A DNA stretch of 64,000 nt from Gammaproteobacteria bacterium. Lineage in GTDB: Bacteria; Gemmatimonadota; Gemmatimonadetes; Longimicrobiales; Gaopeijiaceae. The stretch spans positions 124,001 to 188,000 of the forward strand of contig JAPPMM010000014.1 in NCBI GenBank assembly GCA_028819075.1. Direction: 5' to 3'. Position 1 is the first letter of the stretch; each line of letters begins with the position of its first letter. Under the pieces are notes generated by a model. It saw nothing but the letters and a program-made list of their open reading frames with translations, made no database searches and was not told the origin of the DNA. The position numbers were made by a program, and so were the translations under genes. Shown here one piece after another: positions 52,555 to 62,942 of this stretch.

Positions 52555-53025
52555 TTAGAACCCTCCGAGGTCTGCGCTCCCCGGAACGTGCGTGCAAGGG
52601 TCATGGTTTCCCCTATGGCTTGCCGACGCCTCTTTATCAGATGGTGCTTCCAGATTCTCCAACAGGTAGACGCCTCGTTCAACCATGGCGCGTTTGATCA
52701 TCTGCAGTTTCATTCTCGAAAACTCGTCTGCGGCTTCCACCTCCAGTTCACGCACTGCCTCGTTGAGGGCTTGACCGAAGATCCTTGCCGTGTTCTCCAA
52801 ACCCTCCCATCCACCTGCCGCCAAAAGGGCCGGAATCATCTCAAGGAGCTTCTCGACCTCTTGTAATTCGGTCCCGGGTTCTGCCGCCAAAGCTGCTGAG
52901 ATATTCTGGCTCAATACCGGCTGAAGGATGGCAACCGCCTCTCTCCGGTTCCTGCGCCGTCGGAGGACTGTCACTACTTGGATGGCACCGATAAAGGCGA
53001 TCACCGCGAGTATCGACAAGAACAT
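52555..53025 (-). CDS. Membrane-anchored protein of unknown function
   Basis: About 156 residues. One N-terminal transmembrane helix (about residues 3-20, FLSILAVIAFIGAIQVV) is followed by a positively charged RRRRNRR stop-transfer segment, so the rest is cytoplasmic and helical (ELQEVEKLLEMIPALL, EAADEFSRMKLQMIKRAMV). I do not recognise a family. The frame is open 17 codons further upstream. It stands between the CBS-HEPN gene and the integrase remnant in the accessory region, and a role with either is speculative. Confidence 0.6.
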   Translation of the reverse strand: MFLSILAVIAFIGAIQVVTVLRRRRNRREAVAILQPVLSQNISAALAAEPGTELQEVEKLLEMIPALLAAGGWEGLENTARIFGQALNEAVRELEVEAADEFSRMKLQMIKRAMVERGVYLLENLEAPSDKEASASHRGNHDPCTHVPGSADLGGF

Positions 53026-53220
53026 ATCCACGTGTTGGCTTACCCCTCTGAGAGACACGCAGGTGGGATGGAACAAGATGCGAAACCGATGCCTGCGGGG
53101 CGAGTCCCGCTGGTTCCGCTCGCCCCCGTGTAGCGTCCTGCCCTGCGCGTGGGGGTTGCGGCAAACAACTACTAGCGATCCGTCCCCGTTCGCTCCGGTA
53201 TCATAGATACTCGCCCGCTT

Positions 53221-53410
53221 CTACTCGACCACCCGCTCGGCGGCCTCGGCGAAGGTCGGGATGCCGATCAGCCGCCGTTTCTCAGCCAAGGGAACGCCCG
53301 CTCGCGCGGGTGAGCTTGCGGTTGGCGAGCGCCCGTTGACGGGCCGCGGCGAGCGAGACCGATTCGGCGACGCCGACCCGAGTTTGCGCTTGCGTCCTCG
53401 GCAACATGTA
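53221..53410 (-). pseudogene. Remnant of a P4-type tyrosine recombinase (integrase)
   Basis: Pieces of an integrase N-terminus are spread over two frames: RGRKRKLG, then ESVSLAAARQRALANRKL in a second frame, then PLAEKRR...IPTFAEAAERVVE in the first frame, ending at a stop. These match the DUF4102 N-terminal domain and the start of the core-binding domain of P4-like integrases. At least two frameshifts and a truncation show decay. No catalytic domain or att repeat is visible. It marks a former integration event. Confidence 0.6.
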
Positions 53411-53446
53411 GGGGAGACATAACATAATGTGAGGTTGATATTACAG

Positions 53447-53711
53447 CTAAGCGCCAAACCCGATAGCTTTCGCTGGTTGAACGCTCAGGGGATTCCGCTC
53501 ACGGGCTCTCCTATGGACTGTCGCCAACGCCTGCTGCTCCAGGCTAGGCAGGCCATCCTCCCGCATCCCTTCCAAGTGGAACTCGATGGCATCTCGGATG
53601 TTGCGGGCAACTTCGTCCCTAGTTCCGCCAGTCGCCACGCATCCCGGTAGATCCGGCACGTACGCTGCGTAGTTGCTCGGTCCTTTTTCCGATCACCACT
53701 GGGAACTTCAT
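53447..53711 (-). pseudogene. hicB: hicB-like antitoxin gene with a 1-base frameshift, no hicA
   Basis: MKFPVVIGK in one frame continues as SNYAAYVPDLPGCVATGG in another, then DEVARNIRDAIEFHLEGMREDGLP, the complete HicB core. An extra A in a five-A run (plus strand 53684-53688) separates them; with four A's the gene would encode about 87 residues. GGAGGAA precedes the ATG. HicB normally neutralises HicA, an RNase, but hicA is absent on both sides. The gene follows the AlbA_2 ATPase gene by 20 bases. Confidence 0.72.
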
Positions 53712-53731
53712 CGGATTCCTCCCTTCCTGGG

Positions 53732-55174
53732 TCAAGCCTGCCCTTGGACATCCTCCCCATCCACCGCCGCCAGTACTTCCCGCCCTGCCGCAGTAGTCCG
53801 GTACCTCTGGTTCCTGCTCCTGGGCTTGTCGGGCACGGTCATCTCGATCCATCCAGCCCCCAGCAGCGGCCGGAGAACCTGGTTCCGGAACTTGGTGCGG
53901 TCCTTTCTGCCCGCCATCGCCATGAGCTCCGTGATAGGCTGCGCGGTCAACGACTTACGGAGAATCCTGACTTGGTGCCGACTTGGTGCCGACTTGGTGC
54001 CGACTTGGTACCGACCTGGTTCCTTGACGGCTGCGATCGAACCATCGCCTCCCAGCGCCGGGCGTCGGAAGGTCACCGTCACCCAGTGTTCCGACACATC
54101 GATCACCGGAGCGGGCACTCTCCACTCGCGGCAGAGATCGCGAATGCGCCGGATGCCCGATCCGATGTGCTCCACGGCATCCATGCGGTGCAGCATCCCG
54201 AAAAGCAGGGGATTGCGCGGAACGCTCTTCACGCCCAGTTCGGCCTCGGTCATCCCCGCCGGAAGGCCACCCGGGCTCACAACCTCGAGCCGATCATGAT
54301 ACAGGCAGACCTGAACGTTGGCCGCGGAACGGTAGTCGCGGTGCGCGACCGCGTTGACCACCGCCTCGCGGATCGCGTCCAGCGGGAGTTCGGGACGCTC
54401 TTCCCGGTTCACCGAACCCGTGATGACGTAGCGAACGTTGATCTTCGAGCGGACCCACGTCATGGCGCCGTCGATGATCGAGAACGCGTCGTCGGCGAAG
54501 TCGCGCCGATCCAGAATCTCCGTCTTCGTGGTGCCGAAGAACAGCGCGCAGGACAGGTGGGCGCTCACATGGAATCTCCGGATGTCCTTCGCGAGCAGCC
54601 ACGCCCCCGCGTTGGTGACTCCACCATCGGTGGTCAGGAGATCCAGGTTGGCCAGAGCGGTCTCGGGCTCCATGTGAGCCGGAATCCTCGCCCTCCGGCG
54701 GAACGTCGTCCAGGTCTCGTCGTCGAGGTCGTCGTCCAGCGAGAATCGGCGACACGGGCTCTCATCGAAGCGGATTGCGCCGACCGCGAAAAAGAACTCC
54801 CGGATCTCGTCGCGCGACATCTGCTGCGACGACGCCCCGTGGCGCACGAAGAACTTGCCTCCGAACGAGTAGGGCTTGCCACGCTGCGCGGGCACCCTGA
54901 CGGCGAGCACATCCCCCATGCTCTCCATGTCCACGCTGATCGAGGGATCGGCGGACCGCGCGACCGATTGGACCTGGGACTTCAACCGGTTGTGTCCTTC
55001 GACGCCGCGAACCGCGCCGTCGTCGTCCACGCCGAGCAGGATCACGCCGCCGGTCGCGTTGGCGAACGCGCAGATCTCGCGCCCCAGGTCGGACCTCAGC
55101 GACCGCTTGAACTCCACCTCGGACCCTTCGCCGAGCGCGACCAGGTCGGACAGGGCCTTCAACTCACCTCTCAC
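53732..55174 (-). CDS. AlbA_2 (Schlafen-like) RecG-related ATP-binding protein
   Basis: About 480 residues. An N-terminal AlbA_2/Schlafen-like domain (EVEFKRSL, CAFANATGGVILLGVDDDG) is followed by an HATPase_c_4-type domain (REAVVNAVAHRDYR, GSGIRRIRD) and a C-terminal winged-helix-like part (ITELMAMAGRKDRTKFRNQVLRPLL). Such proteins are often annotated as transcriptional regulators or RecG-related and cluster in accessory regions. A GTG at 55174 was chosen over a TTG four codons earlier. Its linker contains four 11-bp repeats. hicB follows. Confidence 0.83.
   Translation of the reverse strand: MRGELKALSDLVALGEGSEVEFKRSLRSDLGREICAFANATGGVILLGVDDDGAVRGVEGHNRLKSQVQSVARSADPSISVDMESMGDVLAVRVPAQRGKPYSFGGKFFVRHGASSQQMSRDEIREFFFAVGAIRFDESPCRRFSLDDDLDDETWTTFRRRARIPAHMEPETALANLDLLTTDGGVTNAGAWLLAKDIRRFHVSAHLSCALFFGTTKTEILDRRDFADDAFSIIDGAMTWVRSKINVRYVITGSVNREERPELPLDAIREAVVNAVAHRDYRSAANVQVCLYHDRLEVVSPGGLPAGMTEAELGVKSVPRNPLLFGMLHRMDAVEHIGSGIRRIRDLCREWRVPAPVIDVSEHWVTVTFRRPALGGDGSIAAVKEPGRYQVGTKSAPSRHQVRILRKSLTAQPITELMAMAGRKDRTKFRNQVLRPLLGAGWIEMTVPDKPRSRNQRYRTTAAGREVLAAVDGEDVQGQA
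53971..54014 (-). repeat. 11-bp tandem repeat within the AlbA_2 gene
   Basis: Four copies of CTTGGTGCCGA (the last CTTGGTACCGA) run head to tail. As 11 is not a multiple of three, gain or loss of a copy would shift the frame of the C-terminal winged-helix part. The present number keeps the frame open. Confidence 0.85.
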
Positions 55175-55412
55175 ACATCCCCCCAAAGCTCCCGCGGATT
55201 ACGCGCTCATTGTCTCGTCCGCCAGGGATGCGCTCCCAGGCTGCCCGGTGACACCCAACGCTACCGCGTGCGATTAACCGGGGTCAATGGAAGAATGGGT
55301 CGCCAACCGGTGGATCTGGGATGCACGTACATGTCGCGCCGCTGGCTCGCCTGCGCTCCGCGCCGTATCATCGTGGTTCCTGCAACGACCCGATCCACAG
55401 GAGGTTCGTCCC

Positions 55413-56045
55413 ATGCGCAAGGGAATACTCGCGTCGACCATCGCCATCCTTCTGATCGCCGCCGGCGCCTGCGCCGAGTCCGCCGAAGAGGCTCCGCAGG
55501 AAGCGGAGGGGAGCGCCCAGGAGACGGGAATGGTGCGGGTGATCATCTCCACCGACTTCGGCGACATCGAGGTGGACATCGACACCGAGAACGCGCCGGG
55601 CACCTCCGCCAACTTCCTGCGCTACGTGGACGCGGGCCACTACGACGGCGGCCAGTTCCATCGCACGGTCACGATGGACAACCAGCCCAACGACACCGTC
55701 CGCATCGAGGTGATTCAGGCGAGCGTGAACGAGGAGTTCGCCGAGCAGGGATTCGATGCCATCCCCATGGAGCGCACCTCGGTCACCGGGCTGCGCCACG
55801 TAGACGGGGCTATCTCGATGGCGCGTGGACAGCCCGACAGCGCCACCTCCAGCTTCTTCTTCTGCATCAACGACCAGCCGTCGCTGGACTTCGGCGGCAA
55901 CCGCAACCCCGACCTCCAGGGATTCGCGGCCTTCGGGCAGGTGGTGAGCGGGATGGACGTGGTGCGCGCGATCCAGGGGCAGCCCTACGAGGCACAGGCT
56001 CTGACGCCGCCGGTGCGGATCACGTCCGTGCGGCGGGCCGACTGA
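55413..56045 (+). CDS. Cyclophilin-type peptidyl-prolyl isomerase lipoprotein
   Basis: A 210-residue cyclophilin with a lipobox (AAGACAES), so it acts in the periplasm on protein folding. The core matches bacterial PpiA-like cyclophilins: TDFGDIEVDIDTENAPGTSANFLRYV, FHRTV, GAISMARGQPDSATSSFFFCI and FAAFGQVVSGMDVV. AGGAGG precedes the ATG at 55413. The frame is open 42 codons upstream, but that is not protein-like. Divergent from the accessory region, it marks the return to core genes. Confidence 0.92.
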   Translation: MRKGILASTIAILLIAAGACAESAEEAPQEAEGSAQETGMVRVIISTDFGDIEVDIDTENAPGTSANFLRYVDAGHYDGGQFHRTVTMDNQPNDTVRIEVIQASVNEEFAEQGFDAIPMERTSVTGLRHVDGAISMARGQPDSATSSFFFCINDQPSLDFGGNRNPDLQGFAAFGQVVSGMDVVRAIQGQPYEAQALTPPVRITSVRRAD

Positions 56046-56051
56046 CGGGAG

Positions 56052-57890
56052 CTACTCCTCTACGGTCAGGCGTGTCGTGACGTCGATCGGGCTCCGGCCG
56101 GGTAGCTGCACGGTCAGGATCAGGTCGTACTCACCCGCCTCGACCTCCGGCAGCGTGAGTGCGATGGCGCGGAAGACCGTGCCCAGCTCGTCGGGTCCGG
56201 CTTCCTCCCAGCTCAGCTCCAGGGGCGCCTCCGGGGTGGTGAGGCGCAGGAACTGCGTCGCGCGCGCGAGCAAGCCGGGATTTGCGTCCTGCATGGTGAT
56301 GCCGACGATGGCACTCTCCCCGGTCTGGAGCCCGTAGACCTCCCAGCCCGCCACGAAGGGCTCGCCGGAACGGACGCGGGTTGAACCCAGCACCCTGGGC
56401 AGGGCCTCGTCCAGGCTCTCGGGCAGATCGCCGGCGGGGTCCAGCAGCACGACGTCGGATATGGCCGCAAGCCCGAAGGGGAGGTTCTCCTGCCGTACTC
56501 CGCCGCGCACCCTCCAGCCCCGGTCGTCGGCGTCTTCCAGGACTTCCATGCCGAAGATGTAGTCGCCGTTGGGCACCCGCGCGGTGACGACGCCCTCGCG
56601 CGCGCTGCCGCGCTGGTCGACCAGCCGCTCGCCCTCCGGGGTCAGCACGAACACCCCCGACTCGACGGCGCCGGCCGCCGCGGGGGGCGAAGGCGGGGGG
56701 GCGGCGAAGGCCGCGAAGGGATCGGCGCCCGGGGCGGTCTCGCGCACCGTGGGGCGGGCGGGCTCCTCCGGCGGCGGCGCGGGCTGGTAGCCCGCGACGA
56801 CCAGGAGCGAGTCGCCGCGCCGGAAGCGCGCCACCTGCGCGTCCATGGTGGTGATGATGGGGGCGTACCAGGCGGCGTAGCCGGTCCACGGCGCCCGGTC
56901 CTCGATCTCCCACGCGCGCACGGGGACGCCGGCCGGATCCTCCAAGAACGCCCCCGCGGGCATGAACTCGCGCCCGTGGGGCCGGTGGCGCCCGATAATG
57001 AAGCGGTTGTCCTGGAGCATGCCCGAAGCGGGCCGCGCCGGCCGGCCGCGCTCCCAGCCCACCTCGCCCCCGTAGCGGGCGACCAGCTCCTCCAGGTCCT
57101 CCTCCCAGGGAATGTCGTAGGGGTTCTCCGCCGACTCGCGGATGCGGATCAGCGTGCGGCGGGCGTACTGTTCCGCCTCGCGGTCGTTGCCTTCGACCAG
57201 GTAGAGCGGATCGGCAAGCAGCCAGAGTCGCTGGCGCAGCGCCGCCTGCTGTGCGGGATCGGCATCCTCGAAGAGCTCGCGGGCCTCCTCGTCCAGGAGG
57301 TAGTCGAGCGCCAGCCATCTCTCCCGCTCCTCCTCGGGCATTCGCGGGATGGTTTCGCGGAAGATGGCTTCCGCCTCGATGCTCTCTCCCAGCGACTGCA
57401 GCAGGTATCCCTTGAGCGCCATGCACCACCACTCGTCGTCGGGATGACAGCGGTCGGTGAGGGCTTCCGCCCGGAGCAGCTCCCCCTGCTCCCTCAGGTA
57501 GTAGACCCGCTGTCCCAGCACCCACCTGTCGCGCGGGATGCGGGAGTGGATGCGTCCCAGCGTGCGCAGCATGTCCATGCGCGCCATCTCGACCTCGAGC
57601 GGAGCGGGCTCCACGGGGGGCGCTTCCCCGTCTCCGTGCCGGAGGCACATCCGGCCCACGAGAGCATCGCACTGGCCTCCGAAACCGCTCCACTCCGGCG
57701 GAAGCCGCTGTTCCCGAAAGCGCTCGAACTCCTTCTGCACCTGCTGCGCCTCCTCGAGCAGCGCGATCGAATCGGCTTCGGGGCTCGCCGCTTCTTCCTG
57801 GGCGGCGCCGGCAGGCAGCGGCAAGGCGAGGCAGACGAGGACGGCTGCAAGACCGATGCGTCTGGCGAGACTGGTTGGGCTGTTCGGCAT
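56052..57890 (-). CDS. Secreted protein with GWxTD-like region
   Basis: A 612-residue protein with a signal peptide (about residues 1-30, PAGAAQ). The N-terminal part is helical and TPR-like (about 45-200). RLWLLADPLYLVEGNDREAEQYARR at about 220-245 resembles the GWxTD-domain region seen in Gemmatimonadota and Acidobacteriota proteins. The C-terminal half has beta-rich segments and a Pro-rich linker (EEPARPTVRETAPGADPF). It ends six bases after the convergent cyclophilin stop. No enzymatic motif was recognised. Confidence 0.78.
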   Translation of the reverse strand: MPNSPTSLARRIGLAAVLVCLALPLPAGAAQEEAASPEADSIALLEEAQQVQKEFERFREQRLPPEWSGFGGQCDALVGRMCLRHGDGEAPPVEPAPLEVEMARMDMLRTLGRIHSRIPRDRWVLGQRVYYLREQGELLRAEALTDRCHPDDEWWCMALKGYLLQSLGESIEAEAIFRETIPRMPEEERERWLALDYLLDEEARELFEDADPAQQAALRQRLWLLADPLYLVEGNDREAEQYARRTLIRIRESAENPYDIPWEEDLEELVARYGGEVGWERGRPARPASGMLQDNRFIIGRHRPHGREFMPAGAFLEDPAGVPVRAWEIEDRAPWTGYAAWYAPIITTMDAQVARFRRGDSLLVVAGYQPAPPPEEPARPTVRETAPGADPFAAFAAPPPSPPAAAGAVESGVFVLTPEGERLVDQRGSAREGVVTARVPNGDYIFGMEVLEDADDRGWRVRGGVRQENLPFGLAAISDVVLLDPAGDLPESLDEALPRVLGSTRVRSGEPFVAGWEVYGLQTGESAIVGITMQDANPGLLARATQFLRLTTPEAPLELSWEEAGPDELGTVFRAIALTLPEVEAGEYDLILTVQLPGRSPIDVTTRLTVEE

Positions 57891-58078
57891 TGGCGATGGC
57901 TCCCCTGAGGGCGTGGCTGTCCCTTTTAGGATGCGCGGCCGGGACGAAGGGTTGACGGCGCTCCGGTGTGAGGCGCTCCGGAAAGATCCTGCTACCCGGC
58001 GTCCGGGTTGCGGGTTCGGACACAGGGAGGCGTATACTCAGGATGTCGGTTCGCCCACCGCTCCGTCCCGAGCCTCTC

Positions 58079-59305
58079 ATGACTTCGATGGCCTCCATTC
58101 CGCTGCTTCTGTTGCTTGCTGCGGCCCAGCAGCTGCCCGAGCCTTTCGAGACCCCATGGAACCGCGCCATCCCGAGCATCGTGGAGCGGCCGGAAGGGGC
58201 GACCCTCTCGGTTCCATCCGGTTTCGCCGTGAACGTCTTCGCCGACGACCTGGCGGCTCCCCGCCGGCTTGCGCTCGCGCCGGGCGGCGACGTGTTCGTG
58301 GCAGAGAGCCGGAGCGGTGCGATCACGCTGCTGCGGGACGCCGACGGCGACGGAGTGGCGGAGCACAGGGCAACCTTCGCCGAGGGCCTGACCCGGCCGT
58401 ACGGCATCGCTTTCCGCGGCGGATACGTGTACGTAGGCAACAACGACGCGGTGGTGCGCTTTCGCTATGCGCCCGGTCAGACGCGCGCGGACGGTCCGCC
58501 GGAACACGTGGTGGACCTGCCCGTCAGCAGCGATGCCCTCGATCACGATACCGCCGAACGCCTGGGCATCGACGTCAGCCGGACCCGCGGGTTCAACCAC
58601 TGGACGCGCAATCTCGTCTTCGATCCCGATGGCGAACGGATGTACGTGGCAGTCGGTTCCGCCACCAATGCAATGCCGGGCACGGACCCGCGCCGCGCCG
58701 CCATCAACGAGTACCGGCCCGACGGCTCGGGACATCGGGTGTTCGCGGGCGGGCTGCGTAACCCCGTCGCGCTCGCCTTCCACCCGGTGACGGGCGCGCT
58801 CTGGACGGCGGTGCACGAGCGCGACCATCTCGGCGACGACCTGGCCCCCGACTACGTCACCTCGGTGCGGGAGGGCGGCTTCTACGGGTGGCCCTACGCG
58901 TACATCGGGCCCAACCCGGAACCGATCCTGAACGGGGCGCGGCCGGACCTGGTGGAGCGCACTCTCGTACCCGATGTCCTGCTGCCGGCCCATGCGGCTC
59001 CCATGGGCATGGCGTTCCACACGGGCGAGGGATTCCCCGCGGAATACCGCAACCACGCCTTCGTCGCACTGCACGGATCCATCAACCGGCTCGATCTGAA
59101 GGGCTATTCGGTGGTGCGCATCCCGTTCGAGGGCGGACGCCCTTCCGGCCCGCCGGAGGACTTCCTGACGGGGTTCATCGTCCGCGACGACGACGAGAAG
59201 GAGGTCTGGGGCCGCCCCGTGGACGTGCTTCAGGCGCCGGACGGCGCGCTGCTCGTCTCCGACGACGCGGGCAACCGCATCTTCCGCATCCATTTCGCGG
59301 GATAG
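58079..59305 (+). CDS. PQQ-dependent sugar (L-sorbosone) dehydrogenase-like beta-propeller
   Basis: A 408-residue exported protein with a short leader. It resembles soluble glucose/sorbosone dehydrogenases: GFAVNVFADDLAAPRRLALAPGGDVFVAES, RPYGIAFRGGYVYVGN, GLRNPVALAFHPVTGALW, ERDHLGDDLAPDYVT and YGWPYAYIG are the family blocks around PQQ and calcium. An earlier ATG at 58043 is also possible. It probably oxidises an aldose or similar compound with PQQ in the periplasm. It stands alone, divergent from the GWxTD-like gene. Confidence 0.87.
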   Translation: MTSMASIPLLLLLAAAQQLPEPFETPWNRAIPSIVERPEGATLSVPSGFAVNVFADDLAAPRRLALAPGGDVFVAESRSGAITLLRDADGDGVAEHRATFAEGLTRPYGIAFRGGYVYVGNNDAVVRFRYAPGQTRADGPPEHVVDLPVSSDALDHDTAERLGIDVSRTRGFNHWTRNLVFDPDGERMYVAVGSATNAMPGTDPRRAAINEYRPDGSGHRVFAGGLRNPVALAFHPVTGALWTAVHERDHLGDDLAPDYVTSVREGGFYGWPYAYIGPNPEPILNGARPDLVERTLVPDVLLPAHAAPMGMAFHTGEGFPAEYRNHAFVALHGSINRLDLKGYSVVRIPFEGGRPSGPPEDFLTGFIVRDDDEKEVWGRPVDVLQAPDGALLVSDDAGNRIFRIHFAG

Positions 59306-59378
59306 GGGCCCCCAAGGGACCCGAGGAGCGTCAGCGACGCGCCACGAAGGGCTCTGAGGGGAGCTTGTCGCTCGCCTG

Positions 59379-60212
59379 TCAGGGCAGGCGCAAAGCGCGT
59401 GCCAGGGCCCGGCCGGCGCTGCCCGCCGGTTCCCGAGTCCCCGTCGTCGCCCTGGGGCCGGCCGCCGCGACGGCTTCCCGCAGGCCCGCCCCGTCGACTC
59501 CCTTTTCGAGCACCCCCCGGCTCGCCACGGAAATCCGGCCCGTCTCCTCGCTGACCACGACCACGACCGCGTCGGTCTCCTCGCTCAGCCCGATCGCGGC
59601 GCGGTGCCGGGTGCCCAGCGTGCGGTCGGGAACCGGCGCCCGGTTGAGCGGCAGAATCGCCCCCGCCGCCTTGATGGTGTCGCCCGAGACGATCACGGCG
59701 CCATCGTGGAGCGGGGAATTGGGGGTGAAGATGGCGCCCAGGAGCACGCGTGAGACGCGCGCTCGCAGACGGCTGCCGGTCTGCGCGTACTCGTCCAGTC
59801 CGACTTCCCCCTCCAGGGCGATCAGAGCGCCGATCTTCATGCTCGCAAGGCGCTCGGCCGCGCCCGCGATCTCCTCCACCACCTGGGTTTCCCCGAGCCG
59901 GTTGAACAGTTGCAGCATGCGCGCCTGGCCCAGCCGGGCGAGGGTGGACCGAATCTCGGGCTGAAAGACGACCAGCGCGGCGATGGCCCCATACTGGAAG
60001 ACCGCGTCCATGATCGAGCGCATGAGGTCAAGGCCCAGCAGGCGCGCGATGGCGTAGACGCCCGCGATCAGCAGCCCGCCCAGCAGGATCTGCATGGCCC
60101 GGGTGCGCTGGATGAACAGCAGGATGCGGTAAACCAGCGCCGCGACGATGAGGATCTCGAGGATATCGAGCCAGCCGGGCGCGAAAAGCGCGAACAGATC
60201 CCCGGCGCTCAT
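59379..60212 (-). CDS. cdaA: Membrane diadenylate cyclase CdaA
   Basis: A 277-residue c-di-AMP synthase. Three transmembrane helices lie within about residues 10-85. The DAC domain has the DGA motif (HDGAVIV near residue 169) and the GTRHRAA motif near residue 201, both needed for catalysis. c-di-AMP controls potassium and osmotic balance and cell-wall homeostasis in other bacteria. No CdaR regulator or glmM gene is adjacent, unlike in Firmicutes. It lies 64 bases after ftsH and closes the tilS-hpt-ftsH-cdaA series. Confidence 0.95.
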   Translation of the reverse strand: MSAGDLFALFAPGWLDILEILIVAALVYRILLFIQRTRAMQILLGGLLIAGVYAIARLLGLDLMRSIMDAVFQYGAIAALVVFQPEIRSTLARLGQARMLQLFNRLGETQVVEEIAGAAERLASMKIGALIALEGEVGLDEYAQTGSRLRARVSRVLLGAIFTPNSPLHDGAVIVSGDTIKAAGAILPLNRAPVPDRTLGTRHRAAIGLSEETDAVVVVVSEETGRISVASRGVLEKGVDGAGLREAVAAAGPRATTGTREPAGSAGRALARALRLP

Positions 60213-60276
60213 GAGTTCTCAGCCGCGTTGGAAGACCGCGGTTGCATTCGGGCGGACCGGTGTTTCCGACGGGCGG

Positions 60277-62355
<2,079 letters not shown>

Positions 62356-62390
62356 TATTCAGAGTACTCCGGGACCACCGGCCCGTGCTC

Positions 62391-62942
62391 TCAGATGCTT
62401 GCGACGTAGGGAAGATGCCGGAAGTTCTCGCTATAATCGAGCCCGTAGCCCACCACGAACTCCGGGGGGGCGTCGAAGCCGACCCATCTGGGCTCGTGCG
62501 CGATGCCCTCCCGGCGCTTGTGAAGAAAGGTACACAATTCGAGGCTGGCCGGTCCGCGCGCCTGGATGATGGGCACCAGGGATGCCATGGTCCTGCCGCT
62601 GTCGATGATGTCGTCCACGAGGATGACGTGGCGCCCCCCGAGCGACACTTCGGGGTCGTAGAGGAGCTGCACGTTTCCCGATGATACCATACCCGACCCG
62701 TAGCTCGAAGTCACGATGAAGTCGACCTGGACCGGGTGATGGATGCAGCGCACCAGGTCGGCCAGGAACATGAACGAGCCCTTCAGCAGGCCCAGCACCA
62801 GCAGTTCCTCGCGCGCCTCGTAGCAAGCCGAGATCTCGTCGCCCAGCTCCCGTACCCTGAGGGCGATCTGTTCGCGCGTGAAGATTATGCGTCGCACGCG
62901 GCCCCTGCCGGTGCGGCGAGCAACGTCAGTCGGTGGCGTCAT
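62391..62942 (-). CDS. hpt: Hypoxanthine phosphoribosyltransferase
   Basis: A 183-residue purine salvage enzyme making IMP/GMP from hypoxanthine/guanine and PRPP. The PRPP-binding motif VILVDDIIDSGRT, the LLKGSFMF loop and the C-terminal ENFRHLPY segment are conserved. The ATG at 62942 overlaps tilS by 17 bases; the longer open frame lies within tilS. The tilS-hpt-ftsH order is the common one across bacteria. Confidence 0.95.
   Translation of the reverse strand: MTPPTDVARRTGRGRVRRIIFTREQIALRVRELGDEISACYEAREELLVLGLLKGSFMFLADLVRCIHHPVQVDFIVTSSYGSGMVSSGNVQLLYDPEVSLGGRHVILVDDIIDSGRTMASLVPIIQARGPASLELCTFLHKRREGIAHEPRWVGFDAPPEFVVGYGLDYSENFRHLPYVASI

Noticed and set aside
52389-52682. Minus-strand frame between the CBS-HEPN gene and the membrane protein
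   Set aside because: Arg/Ser-rich shadow product without start context; the stretch 52297-52554 appears non-coding.
55284-55305. Further copy of the 27-kb repeat
   Set aside because: Only about 20 bases resemble the repeat start, with mismatches in the middle; too short to be convincing.
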